Shown here: in pieces, positions 25,942 through 34,439 of the stretch | Layout: each line of letters begins with the position of its first letter | How positions within the stretch are numbered: position 1 is the first letter of the stretch | Assembly: GCF_028206995.1 (NCBI RefSeq) | Contig: NZ_JAQLFL010000007.1 | Coordinates: 62,001-126,000 of the forward strand | Direction: 5' to 3' | Origin: Collinsella aerofaciens | GTDB taxonomy: Bacteria; Actinomycetota; Coriobacteriia; Coriobacteriales; Coriobacteriaceae | Length of the DNA stretch: 64,000 bases | The notes under the pieces: model-generated | Database searches by the model: none | What the model saw: the letters and a program-made list of their open reading frames with translations, nothing else | Told to the model about the DNA's origin: nothing | Position numbers and translations under genes: made by a program

Positions 25942-26649
25942 TTACTCAGCCAGGAAGTCACGCTGGACAGCGGGATCGACCTTGACGCCAGGGCCCATGG
26001 TGGAAGACACGGAGATGGACTTGACGTACTTGCCCTTAGCAGAAGAGGGCTTGACGCGCAGAATCTCGGTGTACAGGGCAGCGTAGTTCTCGACGAGCTG
26101 CTGCTCAGAGAAGGACTTCTTGCCCAGGGGCACGTGGCAGATGCCGTAGCGGTCGGCGCGGTACTCAACGCGGCCAGCCTTGAGCTCGGAGACCATCTTG
26201 GCGACGTCCATGGTCACGGTGCCGAGCTTGGGGTTCGGCATGAGGCCACGGGGACCAAGGATCTTACCGATGCGGCCAACCTTGGCCATCATGTTCGGCG
26301 TAGCGATAGCGGCGTCGAAGTTGATCTCGCCCTTCTGAATCTGGGCGACGAGCTCGTCGGAACCGATGATGTCGGCGCCGGCAGCCTCAGCCTCACGGGC
26401 CTTCTCGCCCTCGGCGAAGACGGCAACACGAACGGTCTTGCCGGTGCCGTGGGGCAGGGAGATGGAACCACGGATGTTCTGGTCAGCCTTACGAGTATCG
26501 ATGCCCAGACGGAAGTGAGCCTCGACGGTCTCGTCGAACTTGGCGGTGTCGAGCTCCTTGATGAGCTTGGCAGCCTGAAGGGGGGTGTAGAGCGTGGCGC
26601 GGTCGATCTTCTCGGCAGCGGCGTTATAGCTCTTACCATGCTTAGCCAT
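25942..26649 (-). CDS. rplA: 50S ribosomal protein L1
   Basis: Forms the L1 stalk of the large subunit and in many bacteria represses its own operon by binding the mRNA. 235 residues. Visible: [53 protein letters not shown] and the signature [23 protein letters not shown] at 26649 (GGAGG 8 bases upstream) is chosen over an ATG two codons earlier, which is too close to that site. Last gene of its operon; rplJ, normally next, is 22 kb away. Confidence 0.98.
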   Translation of the reverse strand: MAKHGKSYNAAAEKIDRATLYTPLQAAKLIKELDTAKFDETVEAHFRLGIDTRKADQNIRGSISLPHGTGKTVRVAVFAEGEKAREAEAAGADIIGSDELVAQIQKGEINFDAAIATPNMMAKVGRIGKILGPRGLMPNPKLGTVTMDVAKMVSELKAGRVEYRADRYGICHVPLGKKSFSEQQLVENYAALYTEILRVKPSSAKGKYVKSISVSSTMGPGVKVDPAVQRDFLAE

Positions 26650-26766
26650 GTGCATTACCTCCTGTGGTTAAACGGGCGTGAGCCCTCCCACATCGTATCG
26701 TGTGCCCTATTGCACACATTTAACGGGCGCCCCGGTCGGAGCACCCGCCGTTACCATAAGAAATCG

Positions 26767-27195
26767 CTACTCAGCGATGGTGACGCCCATGGAACGGGCG
26801 GTACCGGCGATGATCTTCTTGGCGGCGTCAATGTCGTTGGCATTGAGGTCCGGCATCTTGATCTCGGCGATCTTGGTGAGCTGCTCCTGGGAGAGCTGAC
26901 CAACCTTGTCAGCCTGGGGCTTAGCGGAACCAGACTTGAGGTTCAACTCCTTCTTGATAAGGTGAGCCGCCGGCGGGGTCTTGGTGATGAAGGAGAAGGA
27001 CTTGTCCTCGTAGACAGAGATCTCAACGGGGATGATGTCACCCTTCTTGTCCTGCGTCTCGGCGTTAAAGGCCTGGCAGAACTGCATGATGTTCACGCCA
27101 GCAGCGCCCAGGGCGGGGCCGACGGGAGGAGCGGGGTTTGCTGCACCAGCAGGAATCTGGAGCTTAATGACGTTGGCAACCTTCTTCTCAGCCAT
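26767..27195 (-). CDS. rplK: 50S ribosomal protein L11
   Basis: Part of the GTPase-associated centre of the ribosome and needed for stringent-response activation of RelA. 142 residues, with [20 protein letters not shown] at the N-terminus (thiopeptide-binding region) and the C-terminal rRNA-binding [22 protein letters not shown] at 27195 has AAAGGAATG upstream. It is 117 bases upstream of rplA and 120 bases after nusG. Confidence 0.98.
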   Translation of the reverse strand: MAEKKVANVIKLQIPAGAANPAPPVGPALGAAGVNIMQFCQAFNAETQDKKGDIIPVEISVYEDKSFSFITKTPPAAHLIKKELNLKSGSAKPQADKVGQLSQEQLTKIAEIKMPDLNANDIDAAKKIIAGTARSMGVTIAE

Positions 27196-27315
27196 GGTCA
27201 TTCCTTTCGAATCACGAGTGTGAAGTACTTGCTATATCGTAAGCACGCACGTGTTAGAAGCACTCCTGAGATGAGCAGTCACAGAAGAAGCACGCTCGCG
27301 CGAACGGACGAAAAC

Positions 27316-27852
27316 TTAAGCGATGACAGCGACCTGGTTAAAGTCGAGCTCGACCGGCGTCTCGCGGCCAAAGATCATCAGCGTGACCTTGAGCTTGCCA
27401 GCCTCGGTGTTAACCTCGGAGACCTTGCCATCAAAGTCGGTAAGCGGGCCATCGGTGACGCGGACGGACGTACCGACCTCAATATCAACCGAGGTGCGCT
27501 TGGGCGAATCGCCCTTACCGGGACGACGAGTCATCTTGTTGTACTCGTCGCGGGAAAGCGGAGCGGGCTTGCCGTTGCCGCCTAGGAAACCGGTGACGCC
27601 AGGCGTGTTACGAACACACGTCCAAGCATCGTCATCCATCTCCATGCGGACCAGGACATAACCCGGGAAGATCTTGGAATCCTTGGTCTCACGCTTGCCA
27701 CCCTCTTTAATCTCGGTGACGCGCTCCATAGGAATCTCGATATCAAAGATACGGTCCTGCATGCCCATAGTCTCGATTCGATGCTCGAGATCGGACTTAA
27801 CGCGGTTCTCGTATCCAGAGTAAGTGTGAACGACGTACCAACGCTTAGACAT
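27316..27852 (-). CDS. nusG: transcription termination/antitermination protein NusG
   Basis: Binds RNA polymerase, promotes processivity and couples transcription to translation. 178 residues: NGN domain ([20 protein letters not shown], then [11 protein letters not shown]) and C-terminal KOW domain ([18 protein letters not shown]). It has the short actinobacterial/Firmicute form without an acidic N-terminal extension. It starts 3 bases after secE ends, so the two are co-translated. Confidence 0.98.
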   Translation of the reverse strand: MSKRWYVVHTYSGYENRVKSDLEHRIETMGMQDRIFDIEIPMERVTEIKEGGKRETKDSKIFPGYVLVRMEMDDDAWTCVRNTPGVTGFLGGNGKPAPLSRDEYNKMTRRPGKGDSPKRTSVDIEVGTSVRVTDGPLTDFDGKVSEVNTEAGKLKVTLMIFGRETPVELDFNQVAVIA

Positions 27853-27855
27853 GGT

Positions 27856-28194
27856 TTAGCCCCTCAATCCAGAGAACAGAGCAAGAGCCTCGCCAAAGCC
27901 AGCATCGAGCAGAGCGATGACGACGCCGACGACGATCAGAGAAGCGCAAACAACAACCGAGTAGTTCACGAGCTCCTTCTTATCGGGCCACGTGACACGC
28001 TTCATCTCGGACTTGACCGAAGCGAAATACTTCTTGGTGCGGGCGAAGAAACCAGGCTTCTCGTTCTTCTTGGACTTCGCAGCCTTCTCGTTCTTCTTGG
28101 CAACGGCCTTCTTGGCCTCAACCTTGGAGTTGGCGGCAGCTTTGTTGGCAGGTGCCGGCTGCTGAGCCTTCTTCTTGTTCTTCTTGTTGGCCAT
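27856..28194 (-). CDS. secE: preprotein translocase subunit SecE
   Basis: Essential clamp of the SecYEG channel. 112 residues: a long Lys/Ala-rich cytoplasmic N-terminus (about 50 residues), the conserved amphipathic segment FFARTKKYFASVKSEMKRVT followed by WPDKKEL, and one transmembrane helix (VVVCASLIVVGVVIALLDAG). GGAGG precedes the ATG. Typical neighbour of rpmG, tRNA-Trp and nusG. Confidence 0.97.
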   Translation of the reverse strand: MANKKNKKKAQQPAPANKAAANSKVEAKKAVAKKNEKAAKSKKNEKPGFFARTKKYFASVKSEMKRVTWPDKKELVNYSVVVCASLIVVGVVIALLDAGFGEALALFSGLRG

Positions 28195-28227
28195 TTGGGT
28201 TACCTCCGCGCAATGCGCTTATACATG

Positions 28228-28262
28228 AGTAAACCGTAAGCCCCCAAGTGGGAGCTTACGGA
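28228..28262 (-). terminator. stem-loop between tRNA-Trp and secE
   Basis: CCGTAAGC and GCTTACGG (28234-28261) pair, followed on the minus strand by TTTACTC. It may be a weak terminator or an RNA processing signal that trims the tRNA-Trp precursor while letting secE be expressed. Confidence 0.55.
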
Positions 28263-28270
28263 ATAATGAC

Positions 28271-28346
28271 TGGCACGCCAGGAAGGACTCGAACCCTCAA
28301 CACTCGGTTTTGGAGACCGATGCTCTACCAATTGAACTACTGGCGT
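28271..28346 (-). tRNA. tRNA-Trp (anticodon CCA)
   Basis: Cloverleaf on the minus strand: acceptor ACGCCAG/CTGGCGT, anticodon loop CTCCAAA, T-loop GGTTCGAGTCC, encoded 3' CCA. It lies between rpmG and secE, its common position. Confidence 0.96.
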
Positions 28347-28359
28347 ATGTGACTAGAGA

Positions 28360-28509
28360 CTAGCGAGTCTCTTTGTGCAGCGTGTGGTGACGGCACCAGG
28401 GGCAATACTTCTTGATCTCCATACGATCAGGCATGGTCGACTTGTTCTTGGTGGTCGTATAGTTGCGGCGCTTGCACTCAGTGCACGCAAGAGTAACTAG
28501 AGTACGCAT
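28360..28509 (-). CDS. rpmG: 50S ribosomal protein L33
   Basis: Small zinc-ribbon ribosomal protein, 49 residues starting [20 protein letters not shown]. Two Cys pairs, CTEC and CPWC, form the zinc site, so this is the Cys-containing (C+) form. It ends 14 bases before tRNA-Trp, and a near-consensus promoter lies upstream. GAAAGG upstream of the ATG. Confidence 0.96.
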   Translation of the reverse strand: MRTLVTLACTECKRRNYTTTKNKSTMPDRMEIKKYCPWCRHHTLHKETR

Positions 28510-28554
28510 GTATCCTGAACCTTTCATTTCCGCCCCGTACGGGCACGAGTTGTT

Positions 28555-28584
28555 ACTTTATCAGCTCCACGTAAGTGCTGTCAA
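28555..28584 (-). promoter_or_regulatory. promoter of the rpmG-tRNA-Trp-secE-nusG unit
   Basis: On the minus strand a perfect TTGACA (28584-28579) and TAAAGT (28560-28555) with an 18-base spacer, about 45 bases before the rpmG ATG. Confidence 0.7.
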
Positions 28585-28719
28585 TGAAAACCTCGAGTCA
28601 ATTGGTTCTCGGTGGATCCATTCATATTTGGAACACATCAATGAAGCCATCGAGAGCTAATCGACGGTGCATCCAGGACCATTATCGATCCTCTCGACAC
28701 CAGCAACGGCTCAATATCC

Positions 28720-28761
28720 ATTGCAGAAAAGAACCCGGCACCCATATAAGTGCCGGGTTCT
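28720..28761 (-). terminator. intrinsic terminator of tuf
   Basis: Perfect 12-bp stem (AGAACCCGGCAC 28730-28741 with GTGCCGGGTTCT 28750-28761) followed on the minus strand by TTTTC, 27 bases after the tuf stop. Confidence 0.88.
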
Positions 28762-28788
28762 CTAAGTCAGCTATATCAAAGAGCTAAT

Positions 28789-29979
28789 TTACTCAATGAT
28801 CGTGGAGACGATGCCCGAACCGACGGTGTGGCCACCCTCGCGGATAGCGAAGCGCAGGCCCTCCTCCATGGCGATCGGGTGGATGAGGTCGCCCTCGATG
28901 GTGATGTGGTCACCAGGCATAGCCATCTCGGTGCCCTCGGGGAGCTTGACCGTACCGGTAACGTCGGTGGTACGGAAGTAGAACTGAGGACGATAACCAT
29001 CGAAGAACGGGGTGTGACGGCCGCCCTCCTCCTTGGTCAGAACGTAGATCTCGCCGGTGAACTTGGTGTGCGGGGTAACCGAACCGGGCTTGCAGAGAAC
29101 CTGGCCGCGCTCGATGTCCTCACGCTTGATGCCGCGGAGCAGCAGACCGACGTTGTCGCCAGCCTCGCAGAAGTCCATGGACTTACGGAACATCTCGATA
29201 CCGGTAACGACGGTGTTCTGGGTATCCTTGATGCCGACGATCTCGACGGGCTCGTTGAGCTTGAGCTCACCGCGCTCGACACGGCCAGTAGCAACGGTAC
29301 CACGGCCGGAGATGGTCATAACGTCCTCAACGGCCATCAGGAACGGGAGGTCGTTGTTACGAGCAGGCGTCGGGATGTACTCGTCGACGGCCTTCATGAG
29401 CTCGCGAATGGCGTCCATCCACTTGGCGTCGCCCTCGAGAGCGCCCAGAGCGGAGCCACGGATGACGGGGATGTCGTCGCCGGGGAAATCGTACTCGGAG
29501 AGGAGCTCACGGGTCTCCATCTCGACGAGGTCGATGAGCTCGTCATCGTCGACCATGTCGCACTTGTTCAGGAAGACGACGATGTAGGGAACGCCGACCT
29601 GACGGGCGAGCAGGATGTGCTCGCGGGTCTGAGCCATGGGGCCGTCGGTAGCAGCGATGACCAGGATAGCGCCGTCCATCTGAGCAGCGCCGGAGATCAT
29701 GTTCTTGACGTAGTCAGCGTGGCCCGGGCAGTCAACGTGAGCGTAGTGACGGGCAGCGGTCTCGTACTCAACGTGGGAGACGGAAATCGTAATGCCGCGC
29801 TCGCGCTCCTCGGGAGCCTTGTCGATGTTCTCGAACGCAGTGAAGTCAGCCTTGCAGCCCTCGGTCTCGGAGAGAACCTTGGTGATGGCAGCGGTCAGCG
29901 TGGTCTTGCCGTGGTCGACGTGACCAATGGTGCCGATGTTAACATGCGGCTTAGTGCGCTCAAACTTCTCTTTGGCCAT
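28789..29979 (-). CDS. tuf: elongation factor Tu
   Basis: Delivers aminoacyl-tRNA to the ribosome as a GTP complex. 396 residues. P-loop [10 protein letters not shown], switch-[22 protein letters not shown] and SALGALEG for guanine recognition, and C-terminal [14 protein letters not shown] end [21 protein letters not shown] precedes the ATG. It follows tRNA-Tyr, tRNA-Thr and tRNA-Met on the same strand, an arrangement also known elsewhere as a tRNA-tufB operon. Confidence 0.99.
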   Translation of the reverse strand: MAKEKFERTKPHVNIGTIGHVDHGKTTLTAAITKVLSETEGCKADFTAFENIDKAPEERERGITISVSHVEYETAARHYAHVDCPGHADYVKNMISGAAQMDGAILVIAATDGPMAQTREHILLARQVGVPYIVVFLNKCDMVDDDELIDLVEMETRELLSEYDFPGDDIPVIRGSALGALEGDAKWMDAIRELMKAVDEYIPTPARNNDLPFLMAVEDVMTISGRGTVATGRVERGELKLNEPVEIVGIKDTQNTVVTGIEMFRKSMDFCEAGDNVGLLLRGIKREDIERGQVLCKPGSVTPHTKFTGEIYVLTKEEGGRHTPFFDGYRPQFYFRTTDVTGTVKLPEGTEMAMPGDHITIEGDLIHPIAMEEGLRFAIREGGHTVGSGIVSTIIE

Positions 29980-30016
29980 AAAGCCCTCCTCTTAACAGGT
30001 CGTCCCCGGACGGGAC

Positions 30017-30075
30017 TTTGCCTTTATACCATAGTGGCCTCTCAACATACTATTGAGAAGCCACCGTGTTACCTA
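30017..30075 (-). other. stem-loop between tRNA-Met and tuf
   Basis: Nested arms CCATAG/CTATGG and GTGGC-TCTCA/TGAGA-GCCAC form a hairpin directly downstream of tRNA-Met without a T run. A tRNA-processing or mRNA-stabilising structure is more likely than a terminator. Confidence 0.45.
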
Positions 30076-30152
30076 TGGTAGCGGTGACTGGATTCGAACC
30101 AGTGACGCCACGGGTATGAACCGTGTGCTCTAACCAACTGAGCTACACCGCC
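30076..30152 (-). tRNA. tRNA-Met (anticodon CAT)
   Basis: Minus-strand cloverleaf: acceptor GGCGGTG with CACCGCT (one G-U), anticodon stem CACGG/CCGTG around TTCATAC, T-loop GGTTCGAATCC, encoded CCA. The G1-U72 pair and the overall sequence fit an elongator rather than an initiator tRNA. Confidence 0.95.
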
Positions 30153-30155
30153 GGA

Positions 30156-30231
30156 TGGAGCCTGCAACCAGACTTGAACTGGTGACCTCTTCGTTACCAA
30201 CGAAGTGCTCTACCGACTGAGCTATACAGGC
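30156..30231 (-). tRNA. tRNA-Thr (anticodon GGT)
   Basis: Minus-strand cloverleaf: acceptor GCCTGTA with TGCAGGC, anticodon stem CTTCG/CGAAG around TTGGTAA, T-loop AGTTCAAGTCT, encoded CCA. Three bases upstream of tRNA-Met. Confidence 0.95.
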
Positions 30232-30241
30232 ACTTGACGGG

Positions 30242-30323
30242 TGGGAGCTATAGGATTCGAACCTATGTAGGCAGAGCCAACGGGTTTACAGCCCGTCCCC
30301 ATTAACCACTCGGGCAAACTCCC
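30242..30323 (-). tRNA. tRNA-Tyr (anticodon GTA)
   Basis: Minus-strand class II tRNA with a long variable arm: acceptor GGGAGTT with AGCTCCC, anticodon stem ACGGG/CCCGT around CTGTAAA. The 3' end is ACCC, so CCA must be added after transcription, unlike the neighbouring tRNAs. First gene of the tRNA-tuf unit. Confidence 0.95.
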
Positions 30324-30385
30324 AATCGTTCAAGTATCCGCAGGTCCTTTGGTCTTTTGGACCGCCGCCCCCGCGAACGAAGAAG

Positions 30386-30415
30386 ATAATACGATGCCAC
30401 CTTGGGGGCTGTCAA
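30386..30415 (-). promoter_or_regulatory. strong promoter of the tRNA-Tyr-Thr-Met-tuf operon
   Basis: On the minus strand a perfect TTGACA (30415-30410) and TATTAT (30391-30386) with an 18-base spacer, about 63 bases before tRNA-Tyr. The best sigma-70-type match in the window. Confidence 0.85.
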
Positions 30416-30650
30416 CGAAAACCTCTAGATACACGGTGCCGGGCGTATCTATATAGCCGTGACCTGCGGTTTTATTGAGTTTGGATATGAAGGACAGTGG
30501 TTTTGGATACTGAGGTGACGTTTCCCAAGGTAATACTTTGCTGTAGTGGAGTACACCTTCAGTATCGAACTTCGATACCAGCTTATTTGCACCTATATAT
30601 AGGTCGAGATCGGGGCTGCCCAGACAGAAGATTGCTCTTCCCAGGCAAAA
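30416..30650. other. intergenic stretch without convincing genes
   Basis: Part of an 813-base gene-free block between tRNA-Tyr and tRNA-Thr(TGT). A minus-strand frame (30330-30722) is open but overlaps both the strong tRNA promoter and the repeat block, has no ribosome-binding site and shows no domain. Nothing else was recognised in this part. Confidence 0.6.
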
Positions 30651-30797
30651 TCGAGCGTGGATTTTCTTCCGTTTGAAATCGAGCGTGGATAATCTCCCAC
30701 TTTGCCGTGCCATCGAATCCAAAGTGGCAGATTATCCACGCTCATTCACTAGGCGGAAGATTTTCCACGCTCGTGTGTCCGATAATCCACGCTCGAT
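30651..30797. repeat. nested inverted repeats of GAGCGTGGAT
   Basis: GAGCGTGGA occurs twice forward (30653 and 30680 regions) and its complement TCCACGCTC three times (30734, 30764 and 30786 regions). Flanks also pair: TTCTTCCG with CGGAAGA, and CCCACTTTG with CAAAGTGG. Two hairpins are thus nested one inside the other, with an extra half-unit at the right end. No gene present. Confidence 0.85.
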
Positions 30798-30821
30798 GAC
30801 GATGACCAACCTCGCCCCGGC

Positions 30822-31043
30822 CTATGTCTCGACCTGTAACAGTAAGAGGGTTATTCCTCCCCTATCTGTTACAGATCGAGATGTTTCGCAGAAACCCCCG
30901 CTTACGTCTCATTCTGTAACAGTAAGAACGGTTTTCAGCCTCTTCGTGTTACGGATCGAGATGTTATCGGCCTTCCCTTGGCAATGTTTCGATCTGTAAC
31001 TATAAGGAGGGTCTTCAGCCCACTCGTGTTACGGATCGAGACA
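30822..31043. repeat. three tandem 70-90-bp palindromes with TCTCGA..TGTAAC / GTTAC..ATCGAGA ends
   Basis: Units at about 30824-30883, 30905-30964 and 30984-31043. Each starts with a TCTCGAnCTGTAACAGTAAG-like half and ends with GTTAC(A/G)GATCGAGA. The two halves are inverted repeats around about 25 bases of GC-rich loop. Unit 2 and unit 3 are more alike on the right side. Not CRISPR: the repeats are palindromic, diverged and lack uniform spacers. Confidence 0.85.
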
Positions 31044-31084
31044 AACCTGAAGCTTGGTTGGCGCCAAACACGCTGACTTATAGA

Positions 31085-31127
31085 CATAAATAGAAACGGG
31101 CCCTGTCCCACAAGGGAACAGAGCCCG
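31085..31127 (-). terminator. intrinsic terminator of tRNA-Thr(TGT)
   Basis: Stem 31097-31127 (CGGGC.CTGT.CCC with GGG.ACAG.GCCCG) followed on the minus strand by TTTCTATTTATG, 10 bases past the tRNA 3' end. Confidence 0.88.
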
Positions 31128-31136
31128 AAACTCTCA

Positions 31137-31211
31137 TGGAGCCAGTGACAGGAATCGAACCTGCAACCCACTGATTACAAATCAGTTGCGCTACCGTTGC
31201 GCCACACTGGC
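31137..31211 (-). tRNA. tRNA-Thr (anticodon TGT)
   Basis: Minus-strand cloverleaf: acceptor GCCAGTG with CACTGGC, anticodon stem ACTGA/TCAGT around TTTGTAA, T-loop GGTTCGATTCC, encoded CCA. A monocistronic unit beside the repeat block. Confidence 0.95.
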
Positions 31212-31364
31212 ACACTTGGCGCTTTCGCGCGAAGCCTGTTAAGAATAAAGGAATTACGGACGGGGCGCAACAGACCACACGGCGTTATACAAATATGCAA
31301 AATCCAGCAACAACAGGTACCAGGCCCGTTCATTTCTGTCGGTTCGCCCTCAATCTCAAAACCA

Positions 31365-31425
31365 TTCGTCAGAACGAATAGTTTTAATTACAATTGCTAT
31401 ATATAAAACTATTCGTTCTGACGAA
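31365..31425. promoter_or_regulatory. paired operator palindromes upstream of the HTH/HipA-like gene
   Basis: Two copies of the dyad TTCGT-N4-ACGAA (31365-31378 and 31412-31425), 47 bp centre to centre. They are arranged as the arms of a larger perfect 22-bp inverted repeat (31365-31386 with 31404-31425). The AT-rich centre (ATTACAATTGCTATATATAA) probably holds the -10 box. The right copy ends 10 bases before the gene start, so binding would block transcription: likely autoregulation. Confidence 0.8.
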
Positions 31426-31435
31426 GGGTTTCGCG

Positions 31436-32776
31436 ATGCTTACTACCAAGGAAGCAGCCGAACTGCTCGGCATCACTCCGCGCAGGGTGCAGGAGCTCAT
31501 AAAAAACGAAGCACTTGAGGCCCGCAAGGCTTCTGGTGTATGGCTCATCGACAAAGACAGCGTCGACACGCGACTCCGCTCCGTGACCAAAACGGGGGGA
31601 CGTCCCCGCCGCGGCTACGGTAAGAGCGAGATCGCGTTCACCCTCATGAATCGCACGCACGAGGTCGCTCAGCTGGTCTACAGCACATCGCGAAAAGACT
31701 TCACCCACATCGGCGCCGACGTCGATTACGCCCACGCCCCTATTGGAGTATTTGGCCCTAATAGCCCCATATCGCTCGACTCCTTCCGCATCTGGTGGCG
31801 CGGCCGCGGTATCCCGCTCGCACGCATTGGGCTAGCCTCCCTGCTTGCAGAAGCCGCAGTCGATGTTCCCGATGAACTCGTACAGCGAAATCTTGGTCTC
31901 TCCTTATCCGACCAGTATTGGATAAGGCCCCAAGACTCCGGTCTCGCGTGGGAAGATATCAATTTCTTCAATAATGCTTTTGACGACGTCTCTCTCAGCA
32001 TCGCGCCCTTCGCCCCAGAGGGCAAGGCAGCTGCCGCAAAGCCCGATAACACCTCGGACGGCAATCTTCAAAAGTACTGGACATGCGAGGATGACCGTCG
32101 AATCCTCCACAAGGCAGGTGCACATCTAAACCAGGAACCTTATAACGAGCTGGTGGCGACTGCACTTCACCGTCGCATCCTAAACGCTTGCGATTATGTG
32201 CCTTACTCGCTCGAGGGCACGGGCACTTCCGCCCTGAGCATATGCGATGTCTTCTTAACTGATGAAGAAGAGTATGTCCCTGCGTTCTATGTAAACCAGC
32301 ATGCAAATGCAGACAAGCGACTAACCGATTACGAACGGTATGTAGCAAACTGCGAGGAGCTTGGAGCGACGGATATAAAAGACGCCCTTGACCGCATGAT
32401 CGTGTGCGACGACATCATCGCCAACTACGATCGTCATTGGCGTAACTTTGGCCTTGTGCGAAACGTAAACACGCTAGCCTGCAGACCTGCCCCTATCTTC
32501 GATTCGGGCTCATCACTCTGGTGCAACATATCACTAGAGGAGCTTAGGGCGGGAGAGCACAGTTTTACCAGCGCACAATTTCATTCAAGCCCCGCCAAAC
32601 AAATGTTGCTCGTCGAGGACATGGGCTGGTTTGACGGCGACAAACTCGAGGGTTTCGTTGACGAGGCAATCGAAATCCTATCCAAAAACGACGCTCTTAC
32701 AGCGAGACTGCCTTATCTAAAAGAGGCGCTAACATGGCGCCTCGAAAGAATGATCGACATCGCTGAATGGAGTTAG
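31436..32776 (+). CDS. HTH (excisionase-type) / HipA-like kinase fusion protein
   Basis: 446 residues. Residues 1-50 are an excisionase/MerR-like helix-turn-helix (MLTTKEAAELLGITPRRVQE). A middle region (about 65-190) includes LGLSLSDQYWIRP and WEDINFFNNAF. The C-terminal half has HipA-kinase-like features: SDGNLQKYW as a possible nucleotide loop (near 217), catalytic loop DDIIANYDRHWRNFG (near 335) and PIFDSGSSLW as the metal-binding DxxS motif. ATG at 31436 has AAGGG upstream. Paired operators precede it. It may be a one-gene toxin-antitoxin-like or phage-related regulator; activity is unproven. Confidence 0.8.
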   Translation: MLTTKEAAELLGITPRRVQELIKNEALEARKASGVWLIDKDSVDTRLRSVTKTGGRPRRGYGKSEIAFTLMNRTHEVAQLVYSTSRKDFTHIGADVDYAHAPIGVFGPNSPISLDSFRIWWRGRGIPLARIGLASLLAEAAVDVPDELVQRNLGLSLSDQYWIRPQDSGLAWEDINFFNNAFDDVSLSIAPFAPEGKAAAAKPDNTSDGNLQKYWTCEDDRRILHKAGAHLNQEPYNELVATALHRRILNACDYVPYSLEGTGTSALSICDVFLTDEEEYVPAFYVNQHANADKRLTDYERYVANCEELGATDIKDALDRMIVCDDIIANYDRHWRNFGLVRNVNTLACRPAPIFDSGSSLWCNISLEELRAGEHSFTSAQFHSSPAKQMLLVEDMGWFDGDKLEGFVDEAIEILSKNDALTARLPYLKEALTWRLERMIDIAEWS

Positions 32777-32803
32777 CGAGACAGCATCGCCCCGCCAACT
32801 CCC

Positions 32804-33481
32804 CTACCTCCCGCGCAGAGCTTTAAGCTTGGCCAGGGCCTCGGGGCTTAGACGGCTGCCCAGGGTCATCTTGATCTGCGGGGCCTCCTCGGCCTCGTGC
32901 ACGTCGTTGTCGATCTGTTTGATCTCGTCCACCAGCATACGGCTCGAGATGCGCGTGACACCCTTGCCCATGACGACGGCCTGGATCGTGCCGTCGCTCG
33001 ATACCACGGAGCATGCGCGGCCTTCCTCGCGCGCCTCGGTGCAGAGCTTTTGCACCACGGTATCGGCTGAAACACCCGTCGGCGAGAACTCGATGCGCAC
33101 GCCGCGGGCCGGCAGGTTGGGACGTTCACTGGAGATATTGCCCGCGCCGTCAAACACGATCACGGCCTCGTAACGGCCCTGGGCAAAGGCAGCAACGTCG
33201 TTGATGAGGGCGGTGCGCGCCATATCGTGGACGTCGCTGGAATACGGATCGTCGGAATGGTCGTACACGAGCTTTTCGTAGCGCGGCGTGCAGTGGATCA
33301 CGTTGTAACCGTCGACCACCAGCAGCTCGGGCTTGTTGGAGTGCACCGTCGAGACTGGGTCGGCGATAGCCTGCGCAAACGCATTGCCGCCCACGCCGTA
33401 GGTCGCGGCCGAAACAATCGGCTTGGCCGAGCCCTCGCCAAAGCGCTTGGCCTTGGACTTGGCACGGTTCTTCTTGGACAT
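32804..33481 (-). CDS. yacP: YacP/NYN-domain ribonuclease
   Basis: Predicted PIN-like (NYN) endoribonuclease; the B. subtilis relative (Rae1) cleaves mRNA in the ribosomal A site. 225 residues: basic N-terminus MSKKNRAKSKAKRF, then LLVVDGYNVIH (metal-binding Asp near 57), VIVFDGAGN, and GVSADTVVQKLC with SSDGTIQ. The N-terminal 50 residues are an extension relative to the core domain. GGAGGAG precedes the ATG. It starts 3 bases after rlmB ends, as in the Bacillus rlmB-yacP pair. Confidence 0.92.
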   Translation of the reverse strand: MSKKNRAKSKAKRFGEGSAKPIVSAATYGVGGNAFAQAIADPVSTVHSNKPELLVVDGYNVIHCTPRYEKLVYDHSDDPYSSDVHDMARTALINDVAAFAQGRYEAVIVFDGAGNISSERPNLPARGVRIEFSPTGVSADTVVQKLCTEAREEGRACSVVSSDGTIQAVVMGKGVTRISSRMLVDEIKQIDNDVHEAEEAPQIKMTLGSRLSPEALAKLKALRGR

Positions 33482-33484
33482 GCG

Positions 33485-34399
33485 CTACTCCTCCCCCATG
33501 AGCTCGCCGGCGTTGCGGCGCAGCCACTCAAAGCAGAGGGCCGTAGTCGCCTGGGCAACATTGAGGCTCTCGGTCATGCCGCGCTGGGGAAGCTTGGTCA
33601 AAAAGTCACATTTCTCGAGCACTAGACGCGAGATGCCGTCGCCCTCGGAGCCCATGACGAGCGCCACGCGACCCTCGAAGGGAGCATCCCAGCAACTGCC
33701 TTCGGCGTGCTCAGAGGCACCGCCCACCCAAAAGCCAGCGGCCTTGAGGTCATCGAGCGCACGGGCGATGTTGGGCACCTGCGCGATAGGCAGATGCATG
33801 ACGGCGCCGGCTGAAGTCTTGTAGCTGCCCACGGTCACGCCGGCGGCACGCTTGTTGGCGATGATGACGCCGGCCGCGCCCACAACCTCGGCGGAGCGCA
33901 CGATGGCGCCAAAGTTGCCGTCGTCAGTCACGTGGTCGAGCACCACGACAAGTGCCGGGCCCTCGCCTGCGCGGTCGAGAATATCGGCGACATCGGCATA
34001 GGGAAAGTTGCCAACCTCGAGCGCGATGCCCTGGTGGGCGCCATGGCTCGACAGCGCGTCGAGCTGCGCGCGCGGCACATACTTAATGCGGACACCCGCG
34101 GCGTTGAGGTCGTCGACCAGGCGCGACAAAGCGGCATCGCGCTCCCCGCCCTCGGCAATGAGCGCGCACTTGATGGGAAAACCAGTGCGTAGCGCCTCGG
34201 CGGCAGCACGACGGCCTTCGATAAACTCGCCCTTGGGAGCCTGGACAGCGTCGCGGTTGCGATCGCGCTGCGGACGTGCGGCCTGGGCACGATCGCGCTG
34301 GCCCTTGGGAGCAGCAGCGCGGTCATTACGGCGAATCGAACGCGAGCCAGAAGCGGCCTGCTTGCCGCCACGAGGCGCACGCTTGCGATTGTCGGCCAT
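33485..34399 (-). CDS. rlmB: 23S rRNA (guanosine-2'-O-)-methyltransferase RlmB family
   Basis: SPOUT-class (TrmH) methyltransferase, expected to modify G2251 of 23S rRNA. 304 residues: a basic, Arg/Gln-rich N-terminal tail of about 55 residues, the substrate-binding domain (FIEGRRAAAEALRTG), and the knotted SAM-binding domain with VVLDHVTDDGNFGAIVRSAE, LVMGSEGDGIS and LPQRGMTESLNVA. ATG at 34399 with TAGGAGG upstream. Confidence 0.93.
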   Translation of the reverse strand: MADNRKRAPRGGKQAASGSRSIRRNDRAAAPKGQRDRAQAARPQRDRNRDAVQAPKGEFIEGRRAAAEALRTGFPIKCALIAEGGERDAALSRLVDDLNAAGVRIKYVPRAQLDALSSHGAHQGIALEVGNFPYADVADILDRAGEGPALVVVLDHVTDDGNFGAIVRSAEVVGAAGVIIANKRAAGVTVGSYKTSAGAVMHLPIAQVPNIARALDDLKAAGFWVGGASEHAEGSCWDAPFEGRVALVMGSEGDGISRLVLEKCDFLTKLPQRGMTESLNVAQATTALCFEWLRRNAGELMGEE

Positions 34400-34439
34400 A
34401 AAGCGACCTCCTAAATACAACTATCAAACGAAACAAATA

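Noticed and set aside
30330..30722. 130-codon minus-strand frame next to tRNA-Tyr
   Set aside because: Runs through the strong tRNA promoter and the nested repeats, lacks a ribosome-binding site and shows no domain.
30822..31043. Tandem repeats considered as a CRISPR array
   Set aside because: Only three imperfect units with paired halves; the intervening bases are variable in length and there are no cas genes.
31137..31211. tRNA-Thr(TGT) as an integration site with an attachment-site duplicate
   Set aside because: I looked for a repeated copy of the tRNA 3' end in the flanking sequence and found none, and there is no integrase gene.
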